Assembly: GCA_963921505.1 (NCBI GenBank)
Contig: OY997381.1
Location: 6,383,118-6,447,117 of the forward strand
Length of the DNA: 64,000 bases
DNA from: Phakellia ventilabrum
Lineage: Eukaryota; Porifera; Demospongiae; Axinellida; Axinellidae
Direction: 5' to 3'
Under the pieces are notes generated by a model. It made no database searches. It was not told where the DNA came from and saw only the letters and a list, made by a program, of their open reading frames with translations. The position numbers and the translations under genes are program-made. Below, piece after piece: positions 32,829 through 44,900 of this stretch (positions are counted from its first letter, which is position 1; each line of letters begins with the position of its first letter).

Positions 32829-34736
32829 TCAACAGCTCTGTATGTTCTTATAACACATTTGTCCTTGATGTAGTTCTGTATATAAAGTACGTACATTGTC
32901 ATGGAAAGTTCCCCAGCCCACAAGTAGCAAACACTCTGCTCTTGCGGCTATCGCCTTCTGAAGTTGTGGTACGTAGTATGAAGATACGCTGTTAGCTTCA
33001 CTAAACTCAGTAAAATGTTCATCGTACTGCTCAATTGTCATCGATTTGTTATTCAGATCTTCAAGCAGCTCTTCAGTGAGTTCTTTAGCAGGCTTCCAAT
33101 ACGATTTGCCATGAAACAAGGCATTGGGCTGCAACACTCTGCTGCCATATCTTCCAGCATCTGTTGCAAGGAATCTTGCACTGAGGCCTCTTTGTGTATA
33201 CATTTCCTCTACGGCACTACTTATCTTTTCTTTGCATGTCTTGCCAGAATTTTGCGGTCCCTTAAAAGCATGATATCTATAAATGTGCTCTAAAAGAACC
33301 AGTTCCCAGCGCACCATTATTGCAACATACTTGGAACTTGTGTTCAGATATTTTGTCGCATACGCTGTTGCAGAAGCAAAGATCTCTGGTGTTGGTTTCA
33401 AAGATACTGCAGTAAGTTTCCGTACAAAACTCTCCTGTTCCATAGGGGAGCATTCTCTATCTCTGTAACGAATAAGAGCGTTGAATTCATTCTTGTGGGG
33501 TACAGACAGAGGTCCTCTCCAGTCATTGAAAATAATCGTAACTGGCTTACTTGCTGGAATATTTCCAAAAATTAAATCATTGAATTCGTTTCTATTCAAC
33601 ACCTTCACATCTCTAAAATCAATACACACTTCTTTTATTACTGCAAAAGAGAGTTCTTTCAAGCTTTCTAACCAAAACTGCCTTACTGCATCAAGTTTGC
33701 AAGTGCTGTTAGGAGGAGAATTTTCAAAGCACCGTGGATCATCTTTGTATAAAAAACTGATTAGAATTGTACTTCGTGGTGCATAGAGGAAAAAGTCATC
33801 TGACCTCACAAGTGGAAGATACTTTCCTTTATCTGTACCCTGGAAATTCCACCACTCAATGTCAAAAATGTGCCTAAATTCTACAATTCCATCGATAGGC
33901 TTCTTCAGTGGAGGACCCAAGTATGAGCCATTAATGGTGGGTTCAACAACTTGGATATTCCTGTTCAATTGAGCTGCCCAGCATTGCAAGCTCCTAACTC
34001 TTCTTGCTGCACATGTTATCTGGTCCATAAAATGAAGGGATAGTGCAAAACTAGCATTCCTGTAATGAGCTTTAGCTTCACTGTATTCCTGTAGCTTCTG
34101 CTGTCGCTGATTATCCAACTCTGCTGGAGGCATTTCACTATGACTGAAAGACATTGTACGTTTAGTATAACGATCGTCTTTTTCAAGTGGCTGATATACA
34201 TCAAACTCTGTTGAACGTAATTGACTGGACTCTGCACGGTTAGTATACCGACTGTCCTTTTCACTGTATTGCTGCAGCTTATGCAGCTGATTACCATGCA
34301 ACTTTGTTGGAAGAATATCACCAAAATTGAAAAGATTCATATGATCAGTATGCTTGTCATGGTATTGCTGCAGTTTTTGCTGCTGGAAACTGTCCTCAGT
34401 TGAAGCAAGTTTATTATACCTGAATGACTCTATGGGTGTACTACGAGCCAGTTCTTTATCGCAACCTAAAATACGATCAGTACTAGTACCACAAGGTTTG
34501 TCATGACCAATGAGAGAAACACGGACCTTGGGGAGTGTTATATAGTAATAGAAGCCAAATACTATTACACCAGTCCATGCTGGAAGAAATAATTTTAAGA
34601 ACAGTCTTCTATTCTTCATTTTTCCATCCAGCACTAGAGTAGATAAGGCAAAAAATGTAACAAATAAAACAAGAGTACAAGTAATACCATAATGTCGCAT
34701 TGTCACATTCTTGTGGTAATTACATAATTGGAGCAT
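32829..34736 (-). CDS. Type II membrane protein, glycosyltransferase-like, long paralogue (635 aa)
   Basis: Single exon, intact. Two hydrophobic stretches near the N-terminus (about residues 16-36 and 48-68); the second follows MKNRRLFLKLFLPAWTG, so translation may start there and give an ordinary signal anchor. A stem of about 150 residues contains a degenerate repeat (KLQQYHDKH, KLQQYSEKDSRYT, KLQEYSEAKAHY). The lumenal domain has the same landmarks as the 508-aa gene: RRVRSLQCWAAQLNR, VVEPTINGSYLGPP, VCIDFRDV, IIFNDWRGPL, YVAIMVRWEL, FLATDAGRYGSR and LLLVGWGTFHDNV. It is more diverged than the pseudogene pair, so it is the older duplicate. Probably a Golgi enzyme; fucosyltransferase-like activity is only a guess. 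Confidence 0.75.
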   Translation of the reverse strand: MLQLCNYHKNVTMRHYGITCTLVLFVTFFALSTLVLDGKMKNRRLFLKLFLPAWTGVIVFGFYYYITLPKVRVSLIGHDKPCGTSTDRILGCDKELARSTPIESFRYNKLASTEDSFQQQKLQQYHDKHTDHMNLFNFGDILPTKLHGNQLHKLQQYSEKDSRYTNRAESSQLRSTEFDVYQPLEKDDRYTKRTMSFSHSEMPPAELDNQRQQKLQEYSEAKAHYRNASFALSLHFMDQITCAARRVRSLQCWAAQLNRNIQVVEPTINGSYLGPPLKKPIDGIVEFRHIFDIEWWNFQGTDKGKYLPLVRSDDFFLYAPRSTILISFLYKDDPRCFENSPPNSTCKLDAVRQFWLESLKELSFAVIKEVCIDFRDVKVLNRNEFNDLIFGNIPASKPVTIIFNDWRGPLSVPHKNEFNALIRYRDRECSPMEQESFVRKLTAVSLKPTPEIFASATAYATKYLNTSSKYVAIMVRWELVLLEHIYRYHAFKGPQNSGKTCKEKISSAVEEMYTQRGLSARFLATDAGRYGSRVLQPNALFHGKSYWKPAKELTEELLEDLNNKSMTIEQYDEHFTEFSEANSVSSYYVPQLQKAIAARAECLLLVGWGTFHDNVRTLYTELHQGQMCYKNIQSC

Positions 34737-36591
34737 AACTCTTAACTATTAGTACAATGTGCATGGTACATGCATTAAAGACTGAGACTTAGTATTTAAC
34801 CCCTTGTATATATAGGAGTGCATTAGATCTCGCAAATTCTGTCACATTTTGTGAGCACACTGTGTTTATGATGCTATATATGCTGTTAGAGCATAGTGCT
34901 GTCTAAACCTAGCCTCGTTTCCAGGCCTTCACCCCAGGTTTGGGAGGGAAGGGAGGTTGAGCTCAACCTCAAAACATTATTCACAGGCTAAGACCATGTA
35001 TAGCTCCTGGGAGAAAAGTGGTAGGCAAGCTTTATAAATATCACGCCCTTACCAACAGGATTCTGCCAACTTCATCTGTATACTTATTCGTACATACAAC
35101 ATTAATCAGCCTACGTCAAAAACAAAAGCATTGCTTTAACCCAGCTTGGGTTACCTGAATTGCAGATACAATATCAAAGAATGAGCATACAGACAGATCA
35201 ATTACAATGTTTGACCACTAAGAGTCTCTAATTTCAGTAACCAATTAAGCTAAGTCAGGTATTACAGGGCTACAATTGGAAGTGCAGCTGCACCTATGAG
35301 GTTTCTTAATTGCATGATCTGCTTGTATGCACTGTGCTGTGCAACACAGATAACTCTAGCTGGATTACAACAAACCTTCTGATGTTTCCTCTTCTCCTCA
35401 CTACTACTACTTCTGTACTAATGCGCACGTAGCCTCCCTAATCGCCACCACCTAGCCTCTGCAGGCAACTCCATCGTAGTGCATGCTTTTTGGCTCTACT
35501 ACACATACGTGGAAGCAATGGGAAATATGTTTGAATATTTACATTCCTGTAGCGTTACTTACATATATACATACATAGCTACATACATACATACATACAT
35601 GGGATCTCCATGCAACACAATTAGTTGCCTCGCTTCCTGCTCGGTAAAAAATGTCGGAGACGGACGGCACAATTAAGTGATGCGAATGTGTGTTTCAAGC
35701 AGCACAGCCTGTCTCTCCACTCTCTTATAGCAGCCATGTTGAAGATATGTAGCAGATAGAGATGTTAGACTTGGGAGCCATCACATATGCAGAACAGCTT
35801 TATGTATAGAGTGCTACTCACTATTACTATGATTATAGCCTGACACTAAAAGCTCAATAATATACTAGGAATACACAAGTGCAATATGCTTCATGGAGGT
35901 TAAACACAAGGAGAAGAACTGTTGAAACTATGCTGTACTTGGCAGGGATTACTTGCCTCAGTAGCATGTTCATTCTAAGCTGCATCACGATATGGCTTCC
36001 CGGGGTAGCCCCCATTGCGGCCCCAGGTGATAAACAGGACAGAAGGTTAGTTTTCTCATGAGCCAGCCAGTCGCGAGAATAACTAAAACTGCATTATCAG
36101 CATAATATCAGTGATGCCAGAGACGCTATGCAAAAGTGATTGGAGTTCGGGAGACTGTACACGGAATGGGAAATTAGTGCCCTCAGCTACTTTAGCGTGT
36201 GGCATGGTGGATAATGAGCAAACAACAAAAGACGATGTATAAAGCTGGATAGTAGTGCTGGGATTGCCAATGATGTTGACGTAGCGAGTGCCAATTCAGA
36301 TTGAGTACTGACACAACAAACAACAGGGCTACAGGGTGGGGTTTATGAATATTTATTAGCTATTAAGAAGCAAGCAAATACTGCCGCGAGTCCGCTACCT
36401 ACAGGCTAGGTGCAACAACTAAACGGCAGCCTGCTAGTAGCACTTGTACCGTATTCGTCTGAATTGTAGTGCCACAAACACAGAGTCGGCCCTCGGTGCC
36501 ATAGCTAGACAGAACACAAAAATGCCATTTCATAGCTTGGTGGCACTTTTATTAGGATGACACTGTCCATTTAGAACATTTTCACCTCTCT
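34737..36591. other. Gene-free interval
   Basis: No convincing gene. It holds one TAGCCTCGTTTCCAGGCC end-like motif at 34,910 without a matching partner, the inverted dispersed repeat at 35,125-35,300 (partner 7985-8130), and a TACA microsatellite at 35,569-35,600. Confidence 0.45.
35569..35600. repeat. TACA microsatellite
   Basis: About eight units of atac/acat with one interruption (atagctac). Confidence 0.85.
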
Positions 36592-36599
36592 GTAGGCCC

Positions 36600-37299
36600 A
36601 GTGCTCACGATAACAAGCTGAAAATGGTCGGTCGAATTGTCCTAACATAATCAAAATTGAACGGACATTCACAGAAATTGACTGGACATAATTTGCACCC
36701 GCAGATTTAAAATTATTTATAATAACAATGATCATACATATACAATAGTGTGTGTGTGCATGTGTCACAGTGTGTGAAGCCTCATACTTATAGTCTAAGA
36801 GAATATTCAGTTATTCTTAATCGATAAAGGACTCCCAGTCATCCAGGCTGAAAATGTAAGGCTCAGTTTCACTGCTTTCATCCTGAGACCTGGAGGTGCT
36901 GGCCTTTGGTGCTGCTCGTGTGTCAGCCACTTGTCTGCATAAGGTCAATAATATTCATACGCTAGTTGTTGCTCTAGCAGCTGTAGCGCCTCCTTCTTCA
37001 GCAGTTGTAGTGCTTCATATTAGCTGTGCTATCAAGGCATTGTAATGAGCCAATCTAGAAATGAATATCATTCCTAGTGCCAAACCCACAAGTGTAGCGG
37101 TAGTACGTGTAGTATAAAAGGCAGCCACAGCGCCTACCATAAGGTCTGTGCTGCGGTGTTTTAAATGTCGAGCGCCGCTGAGCCAGAGGCAGCTTTTCTC
37201 TTTCGCTCGGACATTATTTCCGTCCACGTGCAATATTGAACGGACACGTGCCTCAATTAACCGGAAATTGTCCGATGTCCGGACGTTATCGTGAGCACT
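36600..37299. mobile_element. hAT-like nonautonomous element, 700 bp, exact 8-bp target duplication
   Basis: Terminal inverted repeats AGTGCTCACGATAAC (15 bp, perfect) are bracketed by GTAGGCCC at 36,592-36,599 and 37,300-37,307. An 8-bp duplication fits hAT (or another 8-bp family). Inside on the minus strand are two coding-like pieces: 37,033-37,138 (AVAAFYTTRTTATLVGLALG, IFISRLAHYNA) and 36,823-36,935 (a splice-acceptor-like tgcag, then QVADTRAAPKASTSRSQDES and FSLDDWESFID, stop). Neither looks like transposase; they may be captured host exons. The first piece recurs in the element at 24,866-25,466. Confidence 0.8.
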
Positions 37300-37307
37300 G
37301 TAGGCCC

Positions 37308-37463
37308 GGCATTGGAACAGCACGAAAACAGCAGAAATCACGTGCCCAATTCTAATTATAAAGCGCCAGAAAGAAATAATTCACAAAGACGGCTGGTGCT
37401 ATCATTAGAGCATAAGAATTCCCCTATATTCGCAGGTGATGCTATAATAAGGACTTAGATTAG
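37308..37463. other. Spacer between two elements
   Basis: Unremarkable sequence between the hAT-like element and the RecQ-bearing element. Confidence 0.3.
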
Positions 37464-37472
37464 GGTGGTGCT

Positions 37473-38094
37473 TAGCCTGGTCCCCCGGCACAGAAAAGAC
37501 GAAAGAGCGCCTGGTGTCTATTGTACGCACATGCGCGTAATTAGTACAGCTAAACCACGTGTATGGGAGGGGAGTGCATGAGGATGACGAAATCAAATAA
37601 GTCATTTACCATTAGAATTTTTAGTAGATACACAGTGGGCCTCATCCACAATCACAGCGACAATCCTCTCGGAGATGGTAGGTTTCTCGAGTGCATCTCT
37701 CTATCTGGAGCTCACAAGTGCCTCCGGTGCACAATACAGAAGGCTACAGTTCACCAGATCTTCTTCGGTAGCAAGTAAAGCCTTAGGTACACTACCTCCA
37801 GAAGTAGCGATGGAAGCGCTGGCTCCTATAGCCTTCAGGCTGGCAACTTGATCAATCATCAAAGAAATAAGAGGCGAAACTACTACAACTAAAAGATTAA
37901 ACTCGTTCTCACTCGACGCCATCGCTTTGTAATCATAAACTAATTCTTATCAATAACCGAATAGTATACGTTTTTGTCACACGGAAATATTCGTTAGTGA
38001 TACGGTTTTCCAAGATTTCTTGGAAATTAACGCGCATGCGCATACAATAGACACCAGGCGCTCTTTCGTCTTTTCTGCGCCGGGGGACAGGCTA
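37473..38094 (-). mobile_element. TIR element (TAGCCT family) carrying a RecQ helicase fragment, 622 bp
   Basis: Flanked by 9-bp direct repeats GGTGGTGCT (37,464-37,472 and 38,095-38,103). Ends TAGCCTGGTCCCCCGGC and (reverse) TAGCCTGTCCCCCGGC start inverted repeats of about 70 bp that include agaaaagacgaaagagcgcc. On the minus strand 37,922-37,701 reads VVVVSPLISLMIDQ (RecQ motif Ia) and LLYCAPEALV (motif Ib region); further on, in another frame, is AVIVDEAHCVST, the RecQ motif II DEAH box. So a broken piece of RecQ-type helicase lies inside the TIRs. No transposase; superfamily unclear (8-9 bp duplications fit MULE or KDZ-type elements). Confidence 0.8.
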
Positions 38095-38103
38095 GGTGGT
38101 GCT

Positions 38104-38989
38104 GTAATTAAAACTTACTTTCTGCTTCTACTCTTTTCAGAGGAGGTTTAGGTGCACGCATATAATAAGTATGTGACGTCACTTAAATACAGTAATTGCC
38201 ATAGAGATTTTGAGTCCGTCTGCTGCCAAAGCAAAGCACTACAAGAGCTGTTTGAAGCACTGAAACTTCAGAACCACTGGGGTTGTTCAGGAAAATCGAC
38301 TGAGCCCCGCTGTGCCCCACCGTTTCTTGCAGTTAAAGAATGCTAGCGGTTAGTCCACTACTGTTACTAGCTTCTTTACACAGCCAGTATACGCCAAGAT
38401 CATACCTATAAGCGAGTAGGCATAACGTCCATCAATACTGACCACGGCCAGGAATGGCTTTACCGATATCAAAAGGCTTTCAACACTGCCTCCTTAGCTT
38501 TTTCAGCCCCCGAGAAGCACAATACACTGGGAAAGATGGTACTGTACGGTTTTGCAACTTTATCAACTTACAGAGCAATACAGGCAATCCTAGATGGTAG
38601 CCAGACTACTGCACTGTACTGCTTGCTGCTTTAGTTTACGCACACGTATTCGGGATTTTATCGCGCACGTATCCCGTGAATGCAATTATGTCGTGTGATT
38701 TTTGATGATGTCACAGCCTCCTGTTTTTATAGTCTAATTTTGACAAAACAGGCCTAACTTTTAATACAACTGTATACAACTTACATTGCTAGATCATTGA
38801 TTATCCAGATTGTGAAAACAGGAGAAGTGGTGAGTGTAGAACCACGCTCACAGAGGCCAGCCTAAAAACTATCTCGTTCCCAGACCGTGAGTGTTCGGGG
38901 ATGAGACGATGATAGAGGGCGCCGCCTTCTTTATAATAACTTCCGCATGTCACGTGAGTAAATCTAGCTAGCTGGAGAGGGAAGGAACG
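38104..38989. other. Upstream region of the S1P lyase gene
   Basis: No gene is visible. A palindromic pair ctcgttcccagacc / cggggatgagacg at 38,873-38,922 resembles the ends of the TAGCCT elements. The 5' flank has a cacgtgag (E-box CACGTG) at 38,951-38,956, 34 bp before the start codon. Confidence 0.4.
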
Positions 38990-41900
38990 ATGGCTTACTT
39001 ACTGTTTCTCTATTCCCTTCTGCGCGATGCCGTTTTTGCTATCATCCTTATCGTGGTTGTTCGCGTGACAGTGAGGGAGGGAGGGGTAGGACTATTGCGT
39101 CGTTGCATAGAAGTTCTAAAGTTATTGCCAGGTGTCGAGAAGCTATTGCTGCTGGTGCTGCGCCGGGAAGTGCGTGGGTTCCTCAAGCAAATAGATCGGA
39201 AGAAAGCTGGTCCTGGTTCTGGAGATACGAGGACTCTCGCTATACCTGAGAAAGGTGCGTGGGCGTAGTAATGGCTCTTATGGGCGGGGCTCGTATTTTT
39301 AATTAGTGCACACTCTATTGGGGTACTTGTAACAGTACCCATGCCACTTGGATTAATTTCCTAGAATGATGTAGTACACTCACAGAGCAGTAAAGTTTTA
39401 CTAAGAGTCTATCTTCTGACTAGTCTTGAGGGCCTGACTCTCATGGAAAGCTGGCATTTCATGAGGGTCTGGCCGACGAGACTATCTTCAGATATCACAA
39501 TTTAAGCCTAATTTCATGGTCTCATGACAGACCTATTTCCTCATACAACATTAAATTTAATCGCATCACAGCAAAGCCATTAGTGACACAACACCACTAG
39601 TGTGCGAGTGTTTAATAAAAATTATGACAGCATATGACAGGGACTTGTTCAGTAGTTGGGTGGAGTATGAGTTGCAGTATGGATGGAAGTACAATCTAGA
39701 AATGATAGCAGACAGTTAGTCAGTAGGCCTGAGATAATTATTTTTAGAAGCAAGTGAGTACAGCTGACGGTGGTTGCATGTTCTCAGTGATGTTGGCCAG
39801 TCATGTGGCATAATCACATGATCAAATTTGATCGAGTGGATAGTGTATTAGTGTTGACATATCAGACCAGTGCAAACAGTTTTCAGGGCTATTGTTGCAA
39901 AGCTGTATAGTGTAAGCTAGAAAATAGCAGTAGAAAACTCCATGGGAGCAATACTGCTATAAAAGTACCCCTATCAGACAGGTTTACAAAGTATAATCCG
40001 TGGATTTTTCCAAGACAATGCTGAACTGATTTTTGCAGGTCTCTCTCAAGAGGAGTTACTTGAGGAGCTGAAGCAGAAAAAGAAGTTGGAGGTAGATCCC
40101 CACACGGGAAAGATCTTTGCATATGTCTACACCTCTGAAGATGAGCGCTTTCACTGCCTGGAGAAAGTGTTCGATATATTTGAGTTTAACGACAGCGAAG
40201 TGAAGGTAAATGTATGTATGTATGAACCTTCAGCCAACCATAGCTATATTAAGAGGAATTGATTCTTCGCTATACATCGGAAGTGCATGAACTGCCAAAG
40301 GCCTTTGATAGCTCATATGCTCCTACATGTGTTCCATTGTTGGTGCTCTCAATAAAGTGCCTTGCTGGCATTCTAGCAACCTCTCACCCAGGCCCTCTTC
40401 ACTCCAGGATCTATTTGTATCGTGGAGAACATTTTCTATAGTCTGCAATAAAAACTGGATAGCATCCATCTGCTCTCCAGTCTCTTTGCTCTGTCACTAT
40501 TACTCTTTAGCTGTATAGTGCCCTATAATTATATTTACTGATAACCTGTTCTATTGATGCCTCTGATACCTGTATAAAGGCACCTTCCCCTTGCATTGAA
40601 CAACTCACCGGACTATGATCGTAGCTTTGCCATTCTCATTTTCTTTCTAGTCTTCTGTACCTTTTCACAGGCTCTTCTTCATTGCTAGAGAAATACATAT
40701 ATGTACGGTGGAACCGCTCTTTAGTGGACACCAATGGGACCTACCCTTCTGCCCATTATAGGGAGGTGTCCTTATCTCAGGGGTTCTTTAGCCTCATTCC
40801 CAGGCCCCAGCTTTTGTCGCTAGCAGTATGCTCGATTTTTTTCCATGGTACGAAAAAGAAGCTGTTGGGTGAAGCCCGGGAACGAGGCTAGGGGTTCTTA
40901 AAGTAGCAAAAAGAATGGATTGAAGTCAAGTCGGACTTTGGTAAGTGTCCTTTGTAGGGTAGATGTCCTCACCTCAAGGGTATCCTGTAACAGAGGTTCC
41001 ACTGTATGCACTACATAGTATTACTGAGAAAGTCATTCTTGATTGGTCATTTGGTCATTGGTCGTTACATGTATCGGGAAAGCCATTCTTGGTCGGTTAT
41101 AATCGCTCATCGATCGCTGCATGTACTCCTATACCTAGGCAAGAGCTGAAGTAACGCCAGAGATACTGGCCAAGAAGGATGCAGTGGTGAAGATGTTCTA
41201 CCATGCCTTCATGCACGAGAATGCCCTCAACCCCATGGTGTTTCCAAGTCTGCGCCAGTTTGAGACCGAGATCATCGCCATGGTAGGGAACATGCTGCAT
41301 GGAGAGGCAGGCGTGGTCGGAACTTTGACCTCTGGGGGAACGGAGAGCATCCTTATGGCTGTGAAGACCTACAGGGACAGAGCTAGGCACCTCTTTCCAA
41401 GCATCAAGGAGCCAGAAATCGTAAGAATTAACTCTTGTGATCAGAGACCCGTACGTAAGGAGCCCATAACCCAAAGGGAAGGAGCATTAAACTTGTGTAT
41501 GTATGCTGATTCCACCTGTTATCAATGGCACTTGCACAACACTCCTTATATGGTAAGTACTATGTACGCGCTATAATGCACTTAGCACTAGTAGCATACC
41601 ATGCATGACTACTAGGCATTCTATATATGGAGTTTTCTTGTCAGTGCCTTTCGACAACAGGTGGAATCACTAGTTTAACGCTCCTTCCCTTTGTGTTATG
41701 GGCTCCTGGTACTATAAAGTGGCAAATACCTTGGTGATCCAACTTCACTGGGTGCCCCCCTAAGCAACCTATTCATGGTATCTTAAAAAGGGACTTAATC
41801 ACTGGGCATCCAGTCCCCTTAACAACCCATAGTTTTAGCTTTGAGTACGCATCTCTGATACCGCTATCTTTTTACTGGAGTGCAGGGTTTCATGCAGAGA

Positions 41901-44900
41901 GAAAGAGGGGGGGAATCCACCCCCAGAAGTTGCAGTTGATACTCAGTAGTTTATTAGTAGCTAATTTCCATCCTTTTGGGGGCCCAGAGCACCATCTGAA
42001 GCAACCTTAGAGCATGTAAATTAAAAAATTTCCTCTCCACGCACATAATTTTTACCATCCCCATCGAAAAACCCTGCATAAACCCTAGTCATACAGTAGT
42101 ATCTGAGGGTGGAGGTATGCTTGGAGGGTGAGTTCTACATGGTACAGCTAACACCTCAGTCTGGTTTCCAGACTCCACTCCTCTCCCTTCCATCCCAGGT
42201 GGCTCCCATGACCATCCATCCAGCCTTTGAGAAGGCGGCCAGCTACTTTGATGTGAAGATTGTGCATGTTGCACTGGGGACGGACTATAGAGTGGACATG
42301 GAGGCCTACAGGAAGGTACTGTATTACATGCGGAAGATCTTGGAGTATTCTGCCCCAGTTTGTGTCCTCTTAAATCGTGAAGGAGCTAGAATTTGCATCT
42401 ATATACCTCTTTGAGAGAACCTAAAGTGCTTACTGTCTGTTCTCCCCCCTCCCCCGGATGTTTTCTGCATGTGCCATCCACGTGTATCACGGATATTAAA
42501 TTCCATGCAAGGTAGGCATCGAAGTATTACTCGCGGTATAGTGCTGAACATCCATGGGTGACCTTCGCTATTACTGGCACTTGCATAATAATTCTTATGG
42601 AGTGAGTTGTATCAGTCAAACTGGCAAATTTTATTACACACACACGCCTATAGGCGGTCACTCCCAACACAATCCTGCTCCTGGCTTCCGCCCCTGAGTA
42701 CTGCTATGGAATGGTTGACCCAATCAAAGAGATCTCTGAGATCGCAGTGACCAGAAGACTGCCTCTGCATGTCGACGCCTGCTTTGGAGGTTTCATGCTG
42801 CCCTGGCAAGTACCTATTTTAACTTTTCCCTTCCAATTACTAATATAGTGTATTTCTTCCGTGTAATTATAATAATTTCATGACCTCCATGACTCCATGC
42901 CTGTAATCATTTGTGTGGTCTTACATACCCGTTTCATAGATTGGTTAAATGTGTGTAATCTTACCTATGATGGTATTAGACTGTCATTTTACATTTCTCC
43001 ATGTACGTATGCATGCTGCACTTGCACATACACAAACGTATACATGTGCACACACGCACTCTGTCTCTTATTTAGGGTCGAAAAGCTAGGCTACAATGTC
43101 CCTGTGTTCGACTTTCGACTGCCAGGAGTCACGTCCATGTCAGCCGACATACACAAGTATGGTCTTGGGATCAAGGTATACCACAAGCCTAGCCTGGCAG
43201 TATTTGTACTCACTAGTAAAATTATAAGATGTGAGAAGCATTGTCTTTTGAACTCAAACAGAGATCACACGCTCTTGAAGTCAGTTGTTCACATGTGCAA
43301 TGTACCTTCTCTAGTATCACACATATGCACACATTTTATTTTCATTACTGGCTAACTCATGAGAACATTTTGTTTGTGAGATCCAGTGGCCAGGCCAGGT
43401 ATTTCTGCAACGGACAACTGGAAATGGCTTAACAGAGTATTTTTCACTCATGTACAGAGATAGCGTAAATTCTATACCTTTGACATATTTTTTCCATGTG
43501 AGGAGAGATTTCAGCCTTTTATGGACGATATATTATAGAACCACACACATGAACAAAGCTGCATGTAACTTGAGAGTGCTTTCTCTCATCACTGCAGGGC
43601 TCCAGTGTGGTGGTGTACAGGACTGCGGACATTCGGCGCTATCAGATCTTTACATACGCCGAGTGGCCGGGAGGGCTCTATGGATCACCGTCTATGGCTG
43701 GGACAAGACCAGGTAGGAAGGACATTTTAGCAGCTCTATGATGCGAGGACTGAATTGAAAGACGGCTGCATTTAGCCAGTAACACTACTCCAGTGTTCAG
43801 TCTTTGAGATCAATGGGTTCTAAAGATTAGCTACAAGAAGTATTGATTTGCTGCCTTTCCTTAGTGTCTGAGAACTACAACTGTGCTCACCAATACACAA
43901 TTACGCCCTTTCTGCCCCCTTTCTACTCTGAATGATACTCACGTGAGAAACGATACCAGGCTGTCCGCTGTTTTTGGGACAAAGTTATGTCGGGGAATTA
44001 CTTATATATACACTCAGATGCTGCCATCATTCATTCAACATGCTACAACCAAAGCCAACCCGCTCTTCCTTAGTCTCGTGCTCTCAAGACAAGACCAAGG
44101 AAGGTCTGTGCGAGCAAATAGAGGTCTGGGGACGAGACTAGCTCTACCTGGGTGCATGTAGTAGGTAACGAGCCTCGTTGCTATGCATGCATGCACTGCT
44201 AAAAAGGAAAGGTTATTTTAACAATGGGTTGGTTACTGGAGTTGCATTTTGTACTATACGTAGTACAGCTTTTGTCAAGAAACAATTTTCTGCTGACTGT
44301 AATACCTTACATGGCTATCCGATGGTATAGTATGGATAGCTCATGATCACACGCCAAATTGCCTACAGTGACAATCTGGTGATTAGTTAAAAGCATAACT
44401 CTCTACTACACAGATGTAGCCAGTATAGTACACAGCTTTGACAGGATAACTAATTCATATGGACAGCACATGTCAAAGTGCTGCAATAACAGCTGTCACT
44501 GACAATATATCCATTGTCTATATTAGTTGCAACTTTAGTATCAAACATATTGGCTAAAATAACCTTCAGATTTTTACGGTGATGCAGGCTCTCTGCGTGT
44601 TTCACACTGGAGAGCCTGGTACTTTTTCCCACGTGATTTAGCTAATATAATTGCACGTGGGCAGGACCACTTGAAAGACTGCTGCACTTTTCTACCTTCT
44701 GCCGGTGACAGTGTTTCAGTGCTCAGTCTGTGGTACAAAAGGGCTCTGAAGATTCGCTACAAGAAGTGTAGATTTGCTGCTTTCTTCATTGTCTGAGAAC
44801 TGCAGCTGTCCTCGCCCACACAAAAATTTACCCTTCTTTCTACCCTACGTGTCATATCACGCACGTGAGAAAGATACCAAGCCCACAGCTAGCTAAAGTC

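Noticed and set aside
35879-36061. 60-codon frame with a hydrophobic stretch
   Set aside because: No homologue recognised, no splice context, and no paralogue in the window.
41097-41474. 125-codon minus-strand frame
   Set aside because: Antisense of S1P lyase exon 3, which matches the enzyme family clearly.
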